DNA of 64,000 bases from Burkholderia sp. WP9 (GTDB taxonomy: Bacteria; Pseudomonadota; Gammaproteobacteria; Burkholderiales; Burkholderiaceae): the NCBI RefSeq assembly GCF_900104795.1, contig NZ_FNTG01000002.1, positions 2,852,001-2,916,000 on the forward strand, given 5' to 3'. Below the pieces are notes generated by a model. That model saw only the letters and a program-made list of their open reading frames with translations, had not been told where the DNA came from and ran no database searches. Positions 46,474-55,845 of the stretch are shown here, one piece after another. Numbering within the stretch: the stretch's first letter is position 1; each line of letters begins with the position of its first letter. Position numbers and translations under genes: made by a program.

Positions 46474-48057
46474 CTAACGCCGCTCCAATTCGCCATCGCG
46501 CACGCGCCATAGAGACAACGGATTGCTGTCCTGTAGCGCAGGCGGTAGCAATTCCGGCGGTAGATTTTCGTAGCAGATCGGCCGCAAGAAGCGATCGATC
46601 GCGGTTGCTCCGACGGACGTAAACCGACTGTCGGAGGTCGCCGGATACGGTCCGCCGTGTACCGTCGCATAACCAATCTCGACCGTATTCGAGAATTTGT
46701 TCACGAGGATACGGTTTGTCTTGCTTTCGAGCACGGGGATCAGGTGTCGGGCTAAGTCGAGATCGGTTGATTCCATATGCAAGGCCATGGTCAGTTGGCC
46801 GCGCAGACTGGTTGTCAGTTCGATCAACTCATTCTCGCTCTCGCAGCGGATGAGGACGGCCGCTGGGCCGAACATCTCGCCGGCAAGCTGGGGCGCGGCG
46901 AGTACTTCAGCGGCGTCAACCTCGAAAATTTCGGACTGCCCTTCTAAACGGCCTTTGGGCGCAGTTCCTTTCGCGATGCTGAGACTCGACCTACCTTCTC
47001 GACTACGTTTCGCTTCACGGTTGAAATTGTCGTAGATTCCGGGGCTGAGCATCGGTTCCGCTCGTACCGCCGACAGTGCTTCCGCCAGTGCCACACGCAA
47101 GTCCTCGAAGCCCGCGCCATCAATCGCGACGATCATGCCTGGCTTCAGACACATCTGGCCAACACCGGCTGTCATGCGTTCTACGAAGTGCGCAGCAATG
47201 TCTGGCGCGCGGGTCCGCAATGCCGCTGGCAGAACGAAGTTGGGATTCACACTTGTCATTTCAGCGAAGACGGGAATCGGCACCGCACGCGCCGCACCTC
47301 GGCGAACGAGTGCCATGCCGCCGCCTTCCGAGCCGGTGAAGCCAACGGCCCGAATGGCCGGATGATCCACAAGTGCTTCGCCTACCGCATTGCCGTGTCC
47401 GATCAGCAGTGAGAACACGCCTTCGTGCAGCTTGCATTCCTCGACGGCAGCCTGTATCGCCTTGCCGACCAGTTCCGATGTGCCGAGGTGCGAGCCGTGT
47501 GCTTTCACAACGACGGGGCAGCCCGCCGCGAGCGCAGAGGCCGTGTCGCCTCCCGCCACCGAATAGAGGATCGGAAAATTGCTCGCACCGAATACGGCGA
47601 CGGGGCCGATTGGTATCTTCTGCATGCGTAAATCGGCTTTAGGCACCGGTCGACGCGCGGGATCGGCGGAATCGATCGTCGCGTGACGCCAGCGTCCGTG
47701 GCGTACCACGTCGGCGAACATTTTCATCTGCGCAGCCGTGCGCGCCGTCTCGCCCTTGATACGCTCAACGGTTAAACCCGTTTCACTTGCTGCACGTTCG
47801 TACAGTACATCGCCGAGTGCAAGCAGATTGTCGGCCGCGCGTATCAGGAACGCGCCGCGAGTTTCGGGTGAAGTGTGCCGATATGACTCGAAGGCCTGCA
47901 ACGCGAGCGTGCAGGCGTCATCTACATCCTTCAGTGTCGCGACGCCGAAGGAGGGTTCAATCTCGGTGCCGAGGCGTGGGTCGAAAGCCTTGATAGTGTC
48001 CGCCGTTCCAAAGCGCGATGCGCGGCCGATCGACATTTCACCCGCAACTTTCATCAT
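46474..48057 (-). CDS. Aldehyde dehydrogenase, 2-ketoglutarate-semialdehyde type
   Basis: This 527-residue NAD(P)+-dependent aldehyde dehydrogenase is of the length and type of alpha-ketoglutaric semialdehyde dehydrogenases used in sugar-acid and hydroxyproline breakdown. It shows IGPVAVFGASNFPILYSVAGG, GFTGSEGGG and the catalytic Cys in GVGQMCLKPGM, plus LAGEMFGPAAVLI. GGAG precedes the ATG pair at 48057/48054. A longer frame begins with TTG at 48078 and is less likely. It converges on the MFS gene and stands alone; its pathway partners are not adjacent. Confidence 0.88.
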   Translation of the reverse strand: MMKVAGEMSIGRASRFGTADTIKAFDPRLGTEIEPSFGVATLKDVDDACTLALQAFESYRHTSPETRGAFLIRAADNLLALGDVLYERAASETGLTVERIKGETARTAAQMKMFADVVRHGRWRHATIDSADPARRPVPKADLRMQKIPIGPVAVFGASNFPILYSVAGGDTASALAAGCPVVVKAHGSHLGTSELVGKAIQAAVEECKLHEGVFSLLIGHGNAVGEALVDHPAIRAVGFTGSEGGGMALVRRGAARAVPIPVFAEMTSVNPNFVLPAALRTRAPDIAAHFVERMTAGVGQMCLKPGMIVAIDGAGFEDLRVALAEALSAVRAEPMLSPGIYDNFNREAKRSREGRSSLSIAKGTAPKGRLEGQSEIFEVDAAEVLAAPQLAGEMFGPAAVLIRCESENELIELTTSLRGQLTMALHMESTDLDLARHLIPVLESKTNRILVNKFSNTVEIGYATVHGGPYPATSDSRFTSVGATAIDRFLRPICYENLPPELLPPALQDSNPLSLWRVRDGELERR

Positions 48058-48420
48058 GAGGTTCTCCAGGTTCTTCAAGCAAACGTGTTATCCGGATATG
48101 GCGAATGCATGCGTAGACTGCGATCTGTCGCCTGTGGCAGACGCGCTGTCCGAGAATGGCCAGATCGATGCCCCCGCTGCAATGGCTGCCGGTTCAAAGC
48201 GTGTCTTCAAAGGGCCGCAAAAGGAAAAATGCGGCCGTTCCCGGAGGATAGTTAATCGAAGCTCTCCCTCGGCGCATGTCGCTATCGTCACCATGCTAGG
48301 TCCGCGTGTTTGGCTCGTCCTTAAGCCTGATTAAAACGTCCTTAATTCGAGTTGTGGGTATCAGTGTCGCAAGCGGCCAGCGATACTTGTAGATATGTTT
48401 TCGTGGCGATTCGCGATGAA
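48058..48420. other. Intergenic region without a recognised gene
   Basis: The short frames here lack family signatures and ribosome-binding sites. The right half (48335-48420) is AT-richer and leads into the repeat copy at 48421. Confidence 0.45.
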
Positions 48421-48545
48421 ACATCACAGGTTCCATTCATACGGATTCGATAGTTGTCTTGAACTTCAGAATGCGTGACTTCTATCAGGTCGAAACTCAT
48501 GTGCCGCTTGCCCAACCAGTTCGGTTAACGAGTTTTAACAACGTT
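48421..48545 (+). repeat. 125-bp dispersed repeat, copy 1
   Basis: This segment aligns without gaps to 50243-50367, with 91 of 125 bases identical by hand count. The best-kept parts are TACGGATTCG, TTGAACTTCA, ATGTG-CG and TCGG-TAACGAGTTT. Both copies hold TTGAAC-N18-TATYA-like promoter elements on the + strand. Copy 1 lies about 120 bases upstream of the BON-domain gene. It may be a shared promoter/operator or a small RNA. Confidence 0.6.
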
Positions 48546-48665
48546 TCACTGACCCCTGGAAGCGGAGCTGATTAAGATGAAATCGTTGCATGGGGAGCGA
48601 ACTCGCCCACGCTGACATGGCCTTTTCGGCCGATCTCAATTCACTCCAATCAACAGGAAAACATC

Positions 48666-49025
48666 ATGCGAATTTCCGCACTCGTCGTGGCTTGCGCTGC
48701 CGTCGTCGCGCTCCTCTCAACCGCTGCCATTGCCCAATCGAATAATGACGCCGTGGCATCCCACGCCGGTGCAGGAATGACGAAGGCGTCGATCCGTTTG
48801 CAGAACCGGCAATTGTCGAAGGCTGTTCGTCACGCGCTGTATTCGACCAAAGGGTTGAACGCCAGCAACATTGCGGTGCTCGTCAAAAACGGAACCGTTT
48901 CTCTGGTGGGTACGGTGCCCGATGCAGCACAGATTCAGGTGGCGGGCAATGTTGCCAAACGTGTTCCGCATGTGGCGGCCGTCGACAACCGTGTGATCGT
49001 TGAGGAAGAAGGCGGTGGCCAGTAA
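48666..49025 (+). CDS. Exported BON-domain protein
   Basis: This 119-residue periplasmic protein has a signal peptide (ALVVACAAVVALLSTAAIAQS) and one BON domain (VRHALYSTKGLNASNIAVLV, then NGTVSLVGTVPDAAQIQVAG and VDNRVIVEE). BON domains bind phospholipid and occur in envelope-stress proteins of the OsmY type. It stands alone downstream of repeat copy 1, which may hold its promoter, and converges on the hydrolase gene at 49183. Confidence 0.88.
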   Translation: MRISALVVACAAVVALLSTAAIAQSNNDAVASHAGAGMTKASIRLQNRQLSKAVRHALYSTKGLNASNIAVLVKNGTVSLVGTVPDAAQIQVAGNVAKRVPHVAAVDNRVIVEEEGGGQ

Positions 49026-49063
49026 ATGGTGGGCCGCGGGAAACCAGAAGAAAATCGAACCCG

Positions 49064-49128
49064 TCCTGCATTGGGAAGCAGGATCGCGCGTTTGCGGGCC
49101 CCGGCTGCGCTAAACAGCCAGGGCCCGC
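49064..49128. terminator. Strong hairpins between convergent genes
   Basis: TCCTGC/GCAGGA (49064-49083) is followed by a nested stem GCGGGCCC-c-GGCTG-CGCTAAA-CAGCC-a-GGGCCCGC (49094-49128), 13 paired bases with one mismatch. It lies between the convergent BON and hydrolase genes. No T-tract; bidirectional termination inferred. Confidence 0.6.
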
Positions 49129-49182
49129 GCATCGACAAGGAGCGCTGCGTTTAACGATGCAAGCGCAACACTCGAATGCGCG

Positions 49183-50187
49183 TTAGCTCTGCAGGAACTC
49201 CAGCAGATCGGCGTTCACTTTATCCGCCTCGGTCGTGCACATGCCATGGGGCGCACCTGGATAGACCTTCAGTGTGGCATTTTTCACGATCTTCGCTGAC
49301 AGGCGACCCGCCTGGTCGATCGGGACGATCTGATCGTCGTCGCCGTGAAGGACCAGCGTCGGCACGTCGATCTTCTTCAGATCTGCCGTGTAGTCGACCT
49401 CCGAGAACTGCTTGATACATTCGTACTGGCCTTGGACCGAGCCGAGCATACCTTCGCGCCAGAACTCGTCGATCGTGCCCTGCGAGATTTTCGCGTTGGG
49501 CCGATTGAAGCCGAAGAACGGCACAGCGAGATCTTTGTAGAACTGCGAGCGGTTGCTCGCGACACTCGCACGAATGCCGTCGAACACCGACATTGGCAGG
49601 CCGTTCGGATTGCTTTCGGTCTTGACCATGATCGGCGGCACTGCGCCGATCAGCACGACCTTGGCAACACGCGAGGTGCCATGGCGGCCGATGTAATGTG
49701 CGATCTCGCCGCCGCCAGTCGAATGGCCAACGAGCATGGCGCCCTTCAGGTCGAGCGCGTTGATCACCGCAGCCAGATCGTCTGCGTAGGTGTCCATGTC
49801 GTTGCCGTGGGACGGCTGATCGGAGCGGCCATGGCCGCGGCGGTCGTGGGCGATGACCCGGTAGCCTTTCTGCACCAGGAACAGCATTTGTGGATCCCAC
49901 GCGTCGGCATCGAGCGGCCAGCCGTGCGAGAAGACGACCGGCTTGCCGCTGCCCCAATCCTTGAAGAAGATGCGTGTACCATCTTTAGTCGTTACCGTAT
50001 TCATCGTATGGCGCTCTCCATGTTGTGGGTGGGATGAATTGCCCGCATGTGCATTTCCGCTAGCGGATGCAGCGGCCATCGCGACGGTCGGTACGGCCAT
50101 GGCGGCGATCGCCGCGCCGGCTGCGCCCGCGCCCGCTACAAGCACCTGCCTTCGATTCGCCGATGCAATTCCCGATTGATTTGCCAT
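49183..50187 (-). CDS. Exported alpha/beta hydrolase (non-heme chloroperoxidase/arylesterase-like)
   Basis: This 334-residue alpha/beta-hydrolase is preceded by a TAT-type signal ([20 protein letters not shown]) that is unusual for the family. The catalytic triad is visible: nucleophile in GHSTGGG, Asp in [10 protein letters not shown] and His in GAPHGM. The fold starts near residue 62 ([20 protein letters not shown]), which matches the normal cytosolic enzymes. The export leader is therefore an addition. Perhydrolase/esterase activity is likely; substrate unknown. Repeat copy 2 lies 56 bases upstream. Confidence 0.88.
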   Translation of the reverse strand: MANQSGIASANRRQVLVAGAGAAGAAIAAMAVPTVAMAAASASGNAHAGNSSHPQHGERHTMNTVTTKDGTRIFFKDWGSGKPVVFSHGWPLDADAWDPQMLFLVQKGYRVIAHDRRGHGRSDQPSHGNDMDTYADDLAAVINALDLKGAMLVGHSTGGGEIAHYIGRHGTSRVAKVVLIGAVPPIMVKTESNPNGLPMSVFDGIRASVASNRSQFYKDLAVPFFGFNRPNAKISQGTIDEFWREGMLGSVQGQYECIKQFSEVDYTADLKKIDVPTLVLHGDDDQIVPIDQAGRLSAKIVKNATLKVYPGAPHGMCTTEADKVNADLLEFLQS

Positions 50188-50242
50188 TTTTCTCCAGTCT
50201 TGTGTTGTTGGTGGATGTGTCGTAGTGGTAACGCATGACGAG

Positions 50243-50367
50243 ACATCTCAGGCTCCGATAGTACGGATTCGGTAGTTTGTTTGAACTTCATAATCCTTAA
50301 TTCTTATTAACTCGAAATGCATGTGGCGGTCACGCGGCCACTTCGGCTAACGAGTTTCAATGACGTT
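50243..50367 (+). repeat. 125-bp dispersed repeat, copy 2
   Basis: This copy matches 48421-48545 collinearly (about 73 percent identity by hand count). It fills most of the spacer between the start of the exported hydrolase gene (50187, minus strand) and the stop of the flavin monooxygenase gene (50381, minus strand). The + strand promoter-like elements here would read antisense to the monooxygenase 3' end. The two copies stand in the same orientation but face different genes. Confidence 0.6.
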
Positions 50368-50380
50368 CTGCTGATCGCGA

Positions 50381-51517
50381 TCAGGTTGACGGATAGCCAA
50401 GTCCGAACGACTGCGCCAACCGGGGGCCCTTCAGAAGCAACGGGGCGACGGCACCGCGCCGCATGGCGGCCCAACGGTCGAGTACCTGCACGACGTCCTT
50501 GCCAGATGTGGTTGCCAGCGCTTCGGCGAGGCTCACGGCGTCGTCGGCGGACTTGGAGGTGCCCGAGCCAGTGTGAGGTCGTAGCGTGCAGGCTGCGTCG
50601 CCCACTAGAGCGATACGCCCTTTGGCGAACGAGGGGCTCAGGGCGTCGGAGATGGCTTGCAGGAATGGCGCGTGCGTCGCGGCCACCAGTTGCGATAACG
50701 CGCGAGGCAGCCCATCGAGCGCCGCCCGATGCAGATAGGCAAGCGACTGTTCCGACAGCTCCCCAGGCGGGACTGATGCGTGGTGCCGATGACCGTCGCG
50801 TCCGGTCAGGAACGCGCCGATTGATGACTCGTCGGGTTCGTTTCTGTACCAGAGCCAATTGAACCGGCGCATGCCTGTGTCGAGCGAGCCATTCAGCGCG
50901 GGAATGAGGAATGTCATGAATAGTTCGGCATCTGAACGGTAGAGCGTCATGTTCTCGATCAGATCCACCACCTCCACGCGGTTGAAAGCGTTTTCACTCA
51001 CCACCCCGCGCCACGCGATGTAACCTGCGTACGACGAGGCGTTACCGGGAAACAGCGCGGAACGAAGCCGCGAGCCGGTGCCGTCCGCGGCGATCAAAAT
51101 GTCTGCGCGAACCGGCGCCGCGCCGTCGTCGAAACGGATTTCGACGCCGTCCGCGTCTTCGGCAACACTCGCTACATTGCGCCCGTAGTGAAGCGAAGCG
51201 GGCGGCAACATGCTGCACAGCGACCGGTAGACGGCGTCCCACGATGAAAACGGGAGCAGCTCGGGATCGTCGCGCGTCACATTGCCGTCGATATCGATCC
51301 AGCGCCGTCGGTGCGTCGGCACCGCAAGCATCGCGCGGGTTCGATGGCCGTGCTGTTCGAGAAACCGCAGCATCTGCCGCAGCACCACGACTCCACCACC
51401 ACGACCCCGCAGCGGTCCTGCAGAGCGCTCGTAGACGTGCACGTCGTGGCCCGTGCATGTCAGCGTCAATGCGCATGCGAGCCCTGCGATTGAACCACCC
51501 GCGATTGCAATTTTCAT
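50381..51517 (-). CDS. FAD-dependent aromatic monooxygenase
   Basis: This 378-residue class A flavoprotein hydroxylase has the FAD fold AIAGGSIAGLACALTLTCTG and the middle motif ILIAADGTGSRLRSALFPG. The GD motif IALVGDAACTLRPHTGSGTS also matches the group. The LRGRGGGVVV region resembles 2,6-dihydroxypyridine hydroxylases. The ATG at 51517 is chosen; 51547 is open too. It is not in an operon with other ring-breaking genes, so its substrate is unknown. Confidence 0.87.
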   Translation of the reverse strand: MKIAIAGGSIAGLACALTLTCTGHDVHVYERSAGPLRGRGGGVVVLRQMLRFLEQHGHRTRAMLAVPTHRRRWIDIDGNVTRDDPELLPFSSWDAVYRSLCSMLPPASLHYGRNVASVAEDADGVEIRFDDGAAPVRADILIAADGTGSRLRSALFPGNASSYAGYIAWRGVVSENAFNRVEVVDLIENMTLYRSDAELFMTFLIPALNGSLDTGMRRFNWLWYRNEPDESSIGAFLTGRDGHRHHASVPPGELSEQSLAYLHRAALDGLPRALSQLVAATHAPFLQAISDALSPSFAKGRIALVGDAACTLRPHTGSGTSKSADDAVSLAEALATTSGKDVVQVLDRWAAMRRGAVAPLLLKGPRLAQSFGLGYPST

Positions 51518-52157
51518 GCTGTTGGCGATGCCATGTCGATCCTCCATACGTCTATTTGCCGGCGCAGACTGTCGCCGCCCAAAGGCATGTCACGCAGATC
51601 GGCCAGCGTGACTACGCTTCCCGCTATCAACTGTTCAGGCGTTCGAGTGATTCACCCACCTGTCACAGGCAGCATGCACCTGGCGGCGGGAAGAGGTGAC
51701 ATGGTCGTTCCTTTTGCGAGCGATTGAACATGGTGCGAATGGGTGACAGTACCGAGCAGCGTATCGCCGACGGCAAAGAAAATCCTGATGCCGCGCTGAA
51801 TTTTTGTGAAACCGGAGAGATTCTGTCCGGTTTCCTGACGGAACTCATTGCACCAGGCCTCAACCGCGGACGCAGAACAGGCATGGTGCGGACCGGATGT
51901 TCTGGCGATCGGATCAACTGCAAGCGGGTGCGCGGCGCCTTGACGGTCGAGCAGAAGCTTGTCGAATTCGTGGCGACTGTATTCTGTGTCCCGATCGGTC
52001 GCTGATATCTTCCCGTGCGTTCTATTAAGAACTATTAAGGGCTCTGCCAAGGACTGGGTGAAAAGCTCTGGATAGACTGGGCTTCAGTCTTCCTCGCACT
52101 TCTCGCGAGTGCGGCCTGTCTTCTCATGTTCACTCAACTTCTAGGACGTACAACGCC
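51518..52157. other. Intergenic region, no confident gene
   Basis: Two overlapping short frames exist (a 132-codon frame at 51652-52050 on the minus strand and a 93-codon frame at 51724-52005 on the plus strand) but neither has a recognisable family or a good ribosome-binding site. The right end (52010-52157) is AT-rich and should hold the promoter of the isochorismatase-family gene. Confidence 0.45.
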
Positions 52158-52847
52158 ATGGCAAATCCGAAACTGGAAGTCCTCACGCCTGCAAACTCGC
52201 AGATCATCTTCATCGACCAACAGCCGCAAATGGCTTTTGGGGTCCAGTCTATCGACCGTCAGGTACTTAAGAACAACGTAGTAGGACTTGCGAAGGCAGC
52301 GCGGGTGTTTAACATTCCCACCACTATTACGACGGTGGAATCCGAAAGTTTTTCTGGCTATACGTACCCGGAATTGCTGGACGTATTTCCGGAGCACAAA
52401 GTGCTCGAACGCTCGTCCATGAATTCGTGGGACGACCAGAAGGTTCGTGACTCGCTTGCTGCGAATGGCCGAAAAAAGGTAGTGGTGGCAGGTTTGTGGA
52501 CCGAGGTTTGCAACAACACGTTTGCGCTGTGCGCCATGGCCGAAGGTGACTACGAAATCTATATGGTCGCCGACGCGTCGGGCGGCACCTCGAAGGACGC
52601 GCATGACTACGCGATGCAGCGGATGATTCAGGCCGGCGTGGTTCCGATGACCTGGCAACAGGTACTGCTCGAGTGGCAGCGCGACTGGGCGCACAAAGAG
52701 ACTTACAACGAAGTCATGGCGATTGCCAAAGAGCATTCGGGCGCGTACGGGATGGGCGTGGACTATGCCTACACCATGGTGCACAAGGCTGCCCAGCGCG
52801 CGGCGGGGACGCACGAGGTTCTGGCGCCGGTGCCGGCAAAGAAATAA
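52158..52847 (+). CDS. Isochorismatase-family cysteine hydrolase (YcaC-like)
   Basis: This 229-residue hydrolase has the conserved Asp near the start (IIFIDQQPQM, D20) and the nucleophilic Cys in AGLWTEVCNNTF (C118). The Lys usually found between them is not obvious: the region reads LERSSMNSW. Length and C-terminal extension resemble YcaC rather than true isochorismatases. It stands alone upstream of the DUF1275 gene. Substrate unknown. Confidence 0.87.
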   Translation: MANPKLEVLTPANSQIIFIDQQPQMAFGVQSIDRQVLKNNVVGLAKAARVFNIPTTITTVESESFSGYTYPELLDVFPEHKVLERSSMNSWDDQKVRDSLAANGRKKVVVAGLWTEVCNNTFALCAMAEGDYEIYMVADASGGTSKDAHDYAMQRMIQAGVVPMTWQQVLLEWQRDWAHKETYNEVMAIAKEHSGAYGMGVDYAYTMVHKAAQRAAGTHEVLAPVPAKK

Positions 52848-52978
52848 TAAGTCGCGGCGAGCGCCCGCTTTACACGAATAGCCCCGTGCGTGAAAAGCGG
52901 CGCGCCCCCTATCAGGATCGCCATGACTTTCAATACGTCCGCGCCGGAGCCGGCCTTCCGCTTTCCGGGGAATCGTTC

Positions 52979-53667
52979 ATGAATAAACACGAAGACACGA
53001 TTCTTGCGCTGATAGCGGGCTACGTTGACACCGTCGGGTTCGTTGCGTTGTTCGGACTCTTCACCGCGCATGTCACGGGCAACTTCGTACTGATCGGCGC
53101 GGAGTTCGCAGGCGGGGGGCAAGGTGTGCTGCTGAAGCTGCTGGCGTTTTCGTCTTTTATAGTCGGCATTGCGCTGAGCAGCGTTATTTTCAAGTTTCTG
53201 GAGCGCAATCATCCGGCGGATGCTGCGAGCGCTTTGTACCTGTTTCAGGCAATGCTGCTCGTTTCATTCCTTGTGACAGGCTTGATCGCGACGCCAATCA
53301 AGGCATCGAATGCATCAATGGTGCTGGTGTGCGGCGTACTGGGAACCATGGCGATGGGCGTGCAGAACGCGCGTGGCAGGTTGCTGATGGTCACGGGGCT
53401 GCCGAACACGGTGATGACCGGAAACGTGACGCAGATCGTGCTCGACGTGATCGAGCTGATACACCGGGGGGCGCCGCGGGCGGGCATGGGCAGCAGGTTC
53501 GAGGGCGCCTCCAATCGACGTTGGCGGCGATGTGCGGCTTTGCTGTCGGCGCGGTTGGCGGCGCATTGACCTACGTCGAATTTTCTTTTCTCGCGATTAC
53601 ATTCCCAGTGGCCATTTTGTTATTTCTTGCCTGGAAGAGAAGGGCGATGCCGAAGGCAAGCGGTTAG
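52979..53667 (+). pseudogene. DUF1275 (YoaK-like) membrane protein, frameshifted
   Basis: The first about 165 codons encode a DUF1275 membrane protein (ALIAGYVDTVGFVALFGLFT, then NARGRLLMVTGLPNTVMTGN). After the VIELIHRGA segment the reading frame is lost. The matching C-terminus (LAAMCGFAVGAVGGALTYVE, then a last helix) continues in the -1 frame to 53667. The break is at or soon after a run of six G at 53465-53470, so one lost G explains it. Sequencing error, a true mutation or -1 ribosomal slippage are all possible. Left as read, the product would end at 53569 with a wrong tail. Confidence 0.75.
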
Positions 53668-53882
53668 CTTGTCGCGAACCGGCCATCTGGTCACCGATAT
53701 CGATCAGGCGGTGAAGGGCGGCATGAGCCGCGCGATCTTCAATAAAAATTCGCAACTGCGTCGAACGCGTGGACGCGATGCTTTTTTTGCGTATATGACT
53801 GGCTGCCGGTCAATTACGAAGCCGCGCCCGGTCGATGACCCGGGCGCCTACCTTGTCTTTCATCACTTTCGGGAAACGAAAA
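53668..53882. other. Short intergenic region
   Basis: No gene is supported. The reading frame 53627-53893 overlaps the DUF1275 end and has no family resemblance. Confidence 0.4.
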
Positions 53883-54761
53883 ATGGCAACTGAAGCGACG
53901 GCAGTCACTCACCACACGCTGCGTGCGAACGGCATCCGGCAGCATTTCCTCGATGCCGGTAGCGGCCCGGTTGTCGTGCTCCTGCACGGTTTCCCCGAGA
54001 CGAGCTTTGCGTGGCGTCATCAGATTCCCGTGCTGGCCCAGCACTATCGGGTCATCGCGCCGGACCTGCGGGGCTATGGCGAAACCGACAAACCCGGTTC
54101 CGGCTACGACAAGCGGAACATGGCGATGGACATCATTAGTCTGCTCGACGAACTGGGGATCGGCAAGGTCGCGCTCGTCGGGCACGATCGCGGCGCGCGC
54201 GTGGCCACTCGGCTGACGAAGGATCATCCTGAACGGGTCGATCGGCTCGTCGTGATAGATAACGTGCCGACGCGGGTGGTCGCACAAAACATGAATCCAC
54301 AAACAGCGCGTGCGTACTGGTTCTTTCTGTTCCATCTGGTCGCGGACCTACCGGAAACGCTGATCGCGGGGAAGGAAGACGCGTGGCTGCATCACTTTTT
54401 CGCCGACTGGTGCTACAACCCGCACACGATCGAAGGCGCGGACTTCGATACGTACGTGAAAGCGTACAAGCGGCCGGGCGCGGTGCGAGGCGCAATGTCG
54501 GACTATCGCGCGAATTCCGAGGACGTCGCTCAGGATCTGGTCGACGCGGACGTGAAAATTGCGTGCCCGACTATGGCGCTGTGGGGTGAAGACTTCTATG
54601 CGGTGGGCGGCATGTTCGACATGAAGGCTGTCTGGGAAGGCATGGCAAACAACCTCCGTGCCGAACCGATCTCGCATTGCGGGCATTTGCCCCAGGAGGA
54701 ACAGCCGGAACGGGTCAACGAATTGCTGGTGGATTTCCTGCGGGGCTGGAATGGGAATTGA
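53883..54761 (+). CDS. Alpha/beta hydrolase, haloacetate dehalogenase-like
   Basis: This 292-residue alpha/beta-hydrolase has LLHGFPETSFAWRHQ and the nucleophile motif GHDRGARVA (D102), as in fluoroacetate/haloacetate dehalogenases. The carboxylate-binding arginines fall at R103 and R106, the spacing of known enzymes. In the halide pocket the usual His-Trp pair reads Tyr-Trp (Y145-W146). C-terminal SHCGHLPQEEQPE should hold the catalytic His. The ATG at 53883 gives the family N-terminus. Either a dehalogenase with altered halide selectivity or an epoxide hydrolase is possible. Confidence 0.8.
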   Translation: MATEATAVTHHTLRANGIRQHFLDAGSGPVVVLLHGFPETSFAWRHQIPVLAQHYRVIAPDLRGYGETDKPGSGYDKRNMAMDIISLLDELGIGKVALVGHDRGARVATRLTKDHPERVDRLVVIDNVPTRVVAQNMNPQTARAYWFFLFHLVADLPETLIAGKEDAWLHHFFADWCYNPHTIEGADFDTYVKAYKRPGAVRGAMSDYRANSEDVAQDLVDADVKIACPTMALWGEDFYAVGGMFDMKAVWEGMANNLRAEPISHCGHLPQEEQPERVNELLVDFLRGWNGN

Positions 54762-54810
54762 TTGGCCGTCGGACGCTCCGCGGCTACGAGCCGCACGATA
54801 GCTGAAGTGC

Positions 54811-54838
54811 CCGGCCGCGGGGCGTAATCCGCGGCCGG
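54811..54838. terminator. Perfect 10-bp hairpin between convergent genes
   Basis: CCGGCCGCGG-GGCGTAAT-CCGCGGCCGG is a perfect ten-base GC-rich stem with an eight-base loop between the dehalogenase-like gene and the convergent AEC transporter. No T-tract. Confidence 0.6.
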
Positions 54839-54903
54839 TTGACCGGCAGAAGCATGATGCATGGCCAAACCCGACCGCATGCGCAAAACACTCGCGGCAC
54901 GAG

Positions 54904-55845
54904 TCAAAGATAGCCGAGCAGGAAGATTGTTGCGGTCAGGGTGAAAATCGACAAGACGCTCGAGGCGACCAGCGTCGTGCCCGATGGCGTGTCCTGTACG
55001 CCGTACGACAAGCCGAACAGAATGCCGAACGAACCACATGGAATCGCCGAGAGCAAAATGGCTTGACCGGCAATCGGCTTCGGCAGCGCGAACACCACGA
55101 CCAGCAAATAGGCGATCAGCGGTTGGATCACGTTGCTGAGCGCCACGCCAACCCATACTTCCTTATCCAGCCGGAAAGGTTGTGACGCCAGTATCAACCC
55201 GGTCGAAAACAACGCCAGGCCCGCTGTCGTGCTGCTGATGATATTGAGTGACTGCACCATGAGCCCCGGCAACTGCCAACCCGCAAGCGAAACCATCACA
55301 CCGAGAAGCGGCGCGATCACGATCGGCTTGACGAATGTCGTGATCAACGCCTTTGCCAGCAGATTCGAGTGCGCGCCGTCGTTCTCGCGAGTCTTTGCAC
55401 GTTCGAGCAGGATCAACCCGGCTGGCGACATCACAACCGAGGCGGTCGTGATCGCAAGCGCGACGGTCAAGTCGCTTGCTTCACCGTAGACACTATGCAA
55501 AAGCGGAAGGCCGACCGCGGCAAAGTTCGGCATACCAATAGTGACCGCGCGGACGGCCGCATTCGCCGACGCCACCTTGAAAAGAAAACGCGACAACGCA
55601 AGCGACGCGAAGTACGGCACCAGCATCACCGCTATCAGCAGGAGGATCAGCACGAGGTGGCTGTCGAGGCTGGTGCGCTGCATCTTGGCTGTGTACAGGA
55701 ACAGCGCGAACGGCAGCGCGTAGTCGACCAGCATGGTATTGATCGAAGATAACGGCATGGTGCCCCGAGCGAGCTTGCCCGCCAGATAGCCTGTCGCCAT
55801 AGAAAAGAAGAACGGCACTAGCGCGTAAGCTATCTCGTGAATCAT
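54904..55845 (-). CDS. AEC-family (auxin efflux carrier-like) transporter
   Basis: This 313-residue protein has about ten hydrophobic segments in the two-bundle AEC layout, with PFFFSMATGYLAGKLARG near the start and AVRAVTIGMPNFAAVGLPLL. AILLSAIPCGSFGILFGLSY lies near the end. Members move organic acids such as malate or malonate. The ATG at 55845 gives the standard length; the frame is open to 55911. It is a single gene; its substrate is unknown. Confidence 0.87.
   Translation of the reverse strand: MIHEIAYALVPFFFSMATGYLAGKLARGTMPLSSINTMLVDYALPFALFLYTAKMQRTSLDSHLVLILLLIAVMLVPYFASLALSRFLFKVASANAAVRAVTIGMPNFAAVGLPLLHSVYGEASDLTVALAITTASVVMSPAGLILLERAKTRENDGAHSNLLAKALITTFVKPIVIAPLLGVMVSLAGWQLPGLMVQSLNIISSTTAGLALFSTGLILASQPFRLDKEVWVGVALSNVIQPLIAYLLVVVFALPKPIAGQAILLSAIPCGSFGILFGLSYGVQDTPSGTTLVASSVLSIFTLTATIFLLGYL

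Noticed and set aside
51652..52050. 132-codon minus-strand gene upstream of the monooxygenase
   Set aside because: It overlaps another short frame, lacks a recognisable family and has no good ribosome-binding site.
53627..53893. Small protein before the dehalogenase-like gene
   Set aside because: It overlaps both the DUF1275 end and the next gene's start and resembles nothing known.
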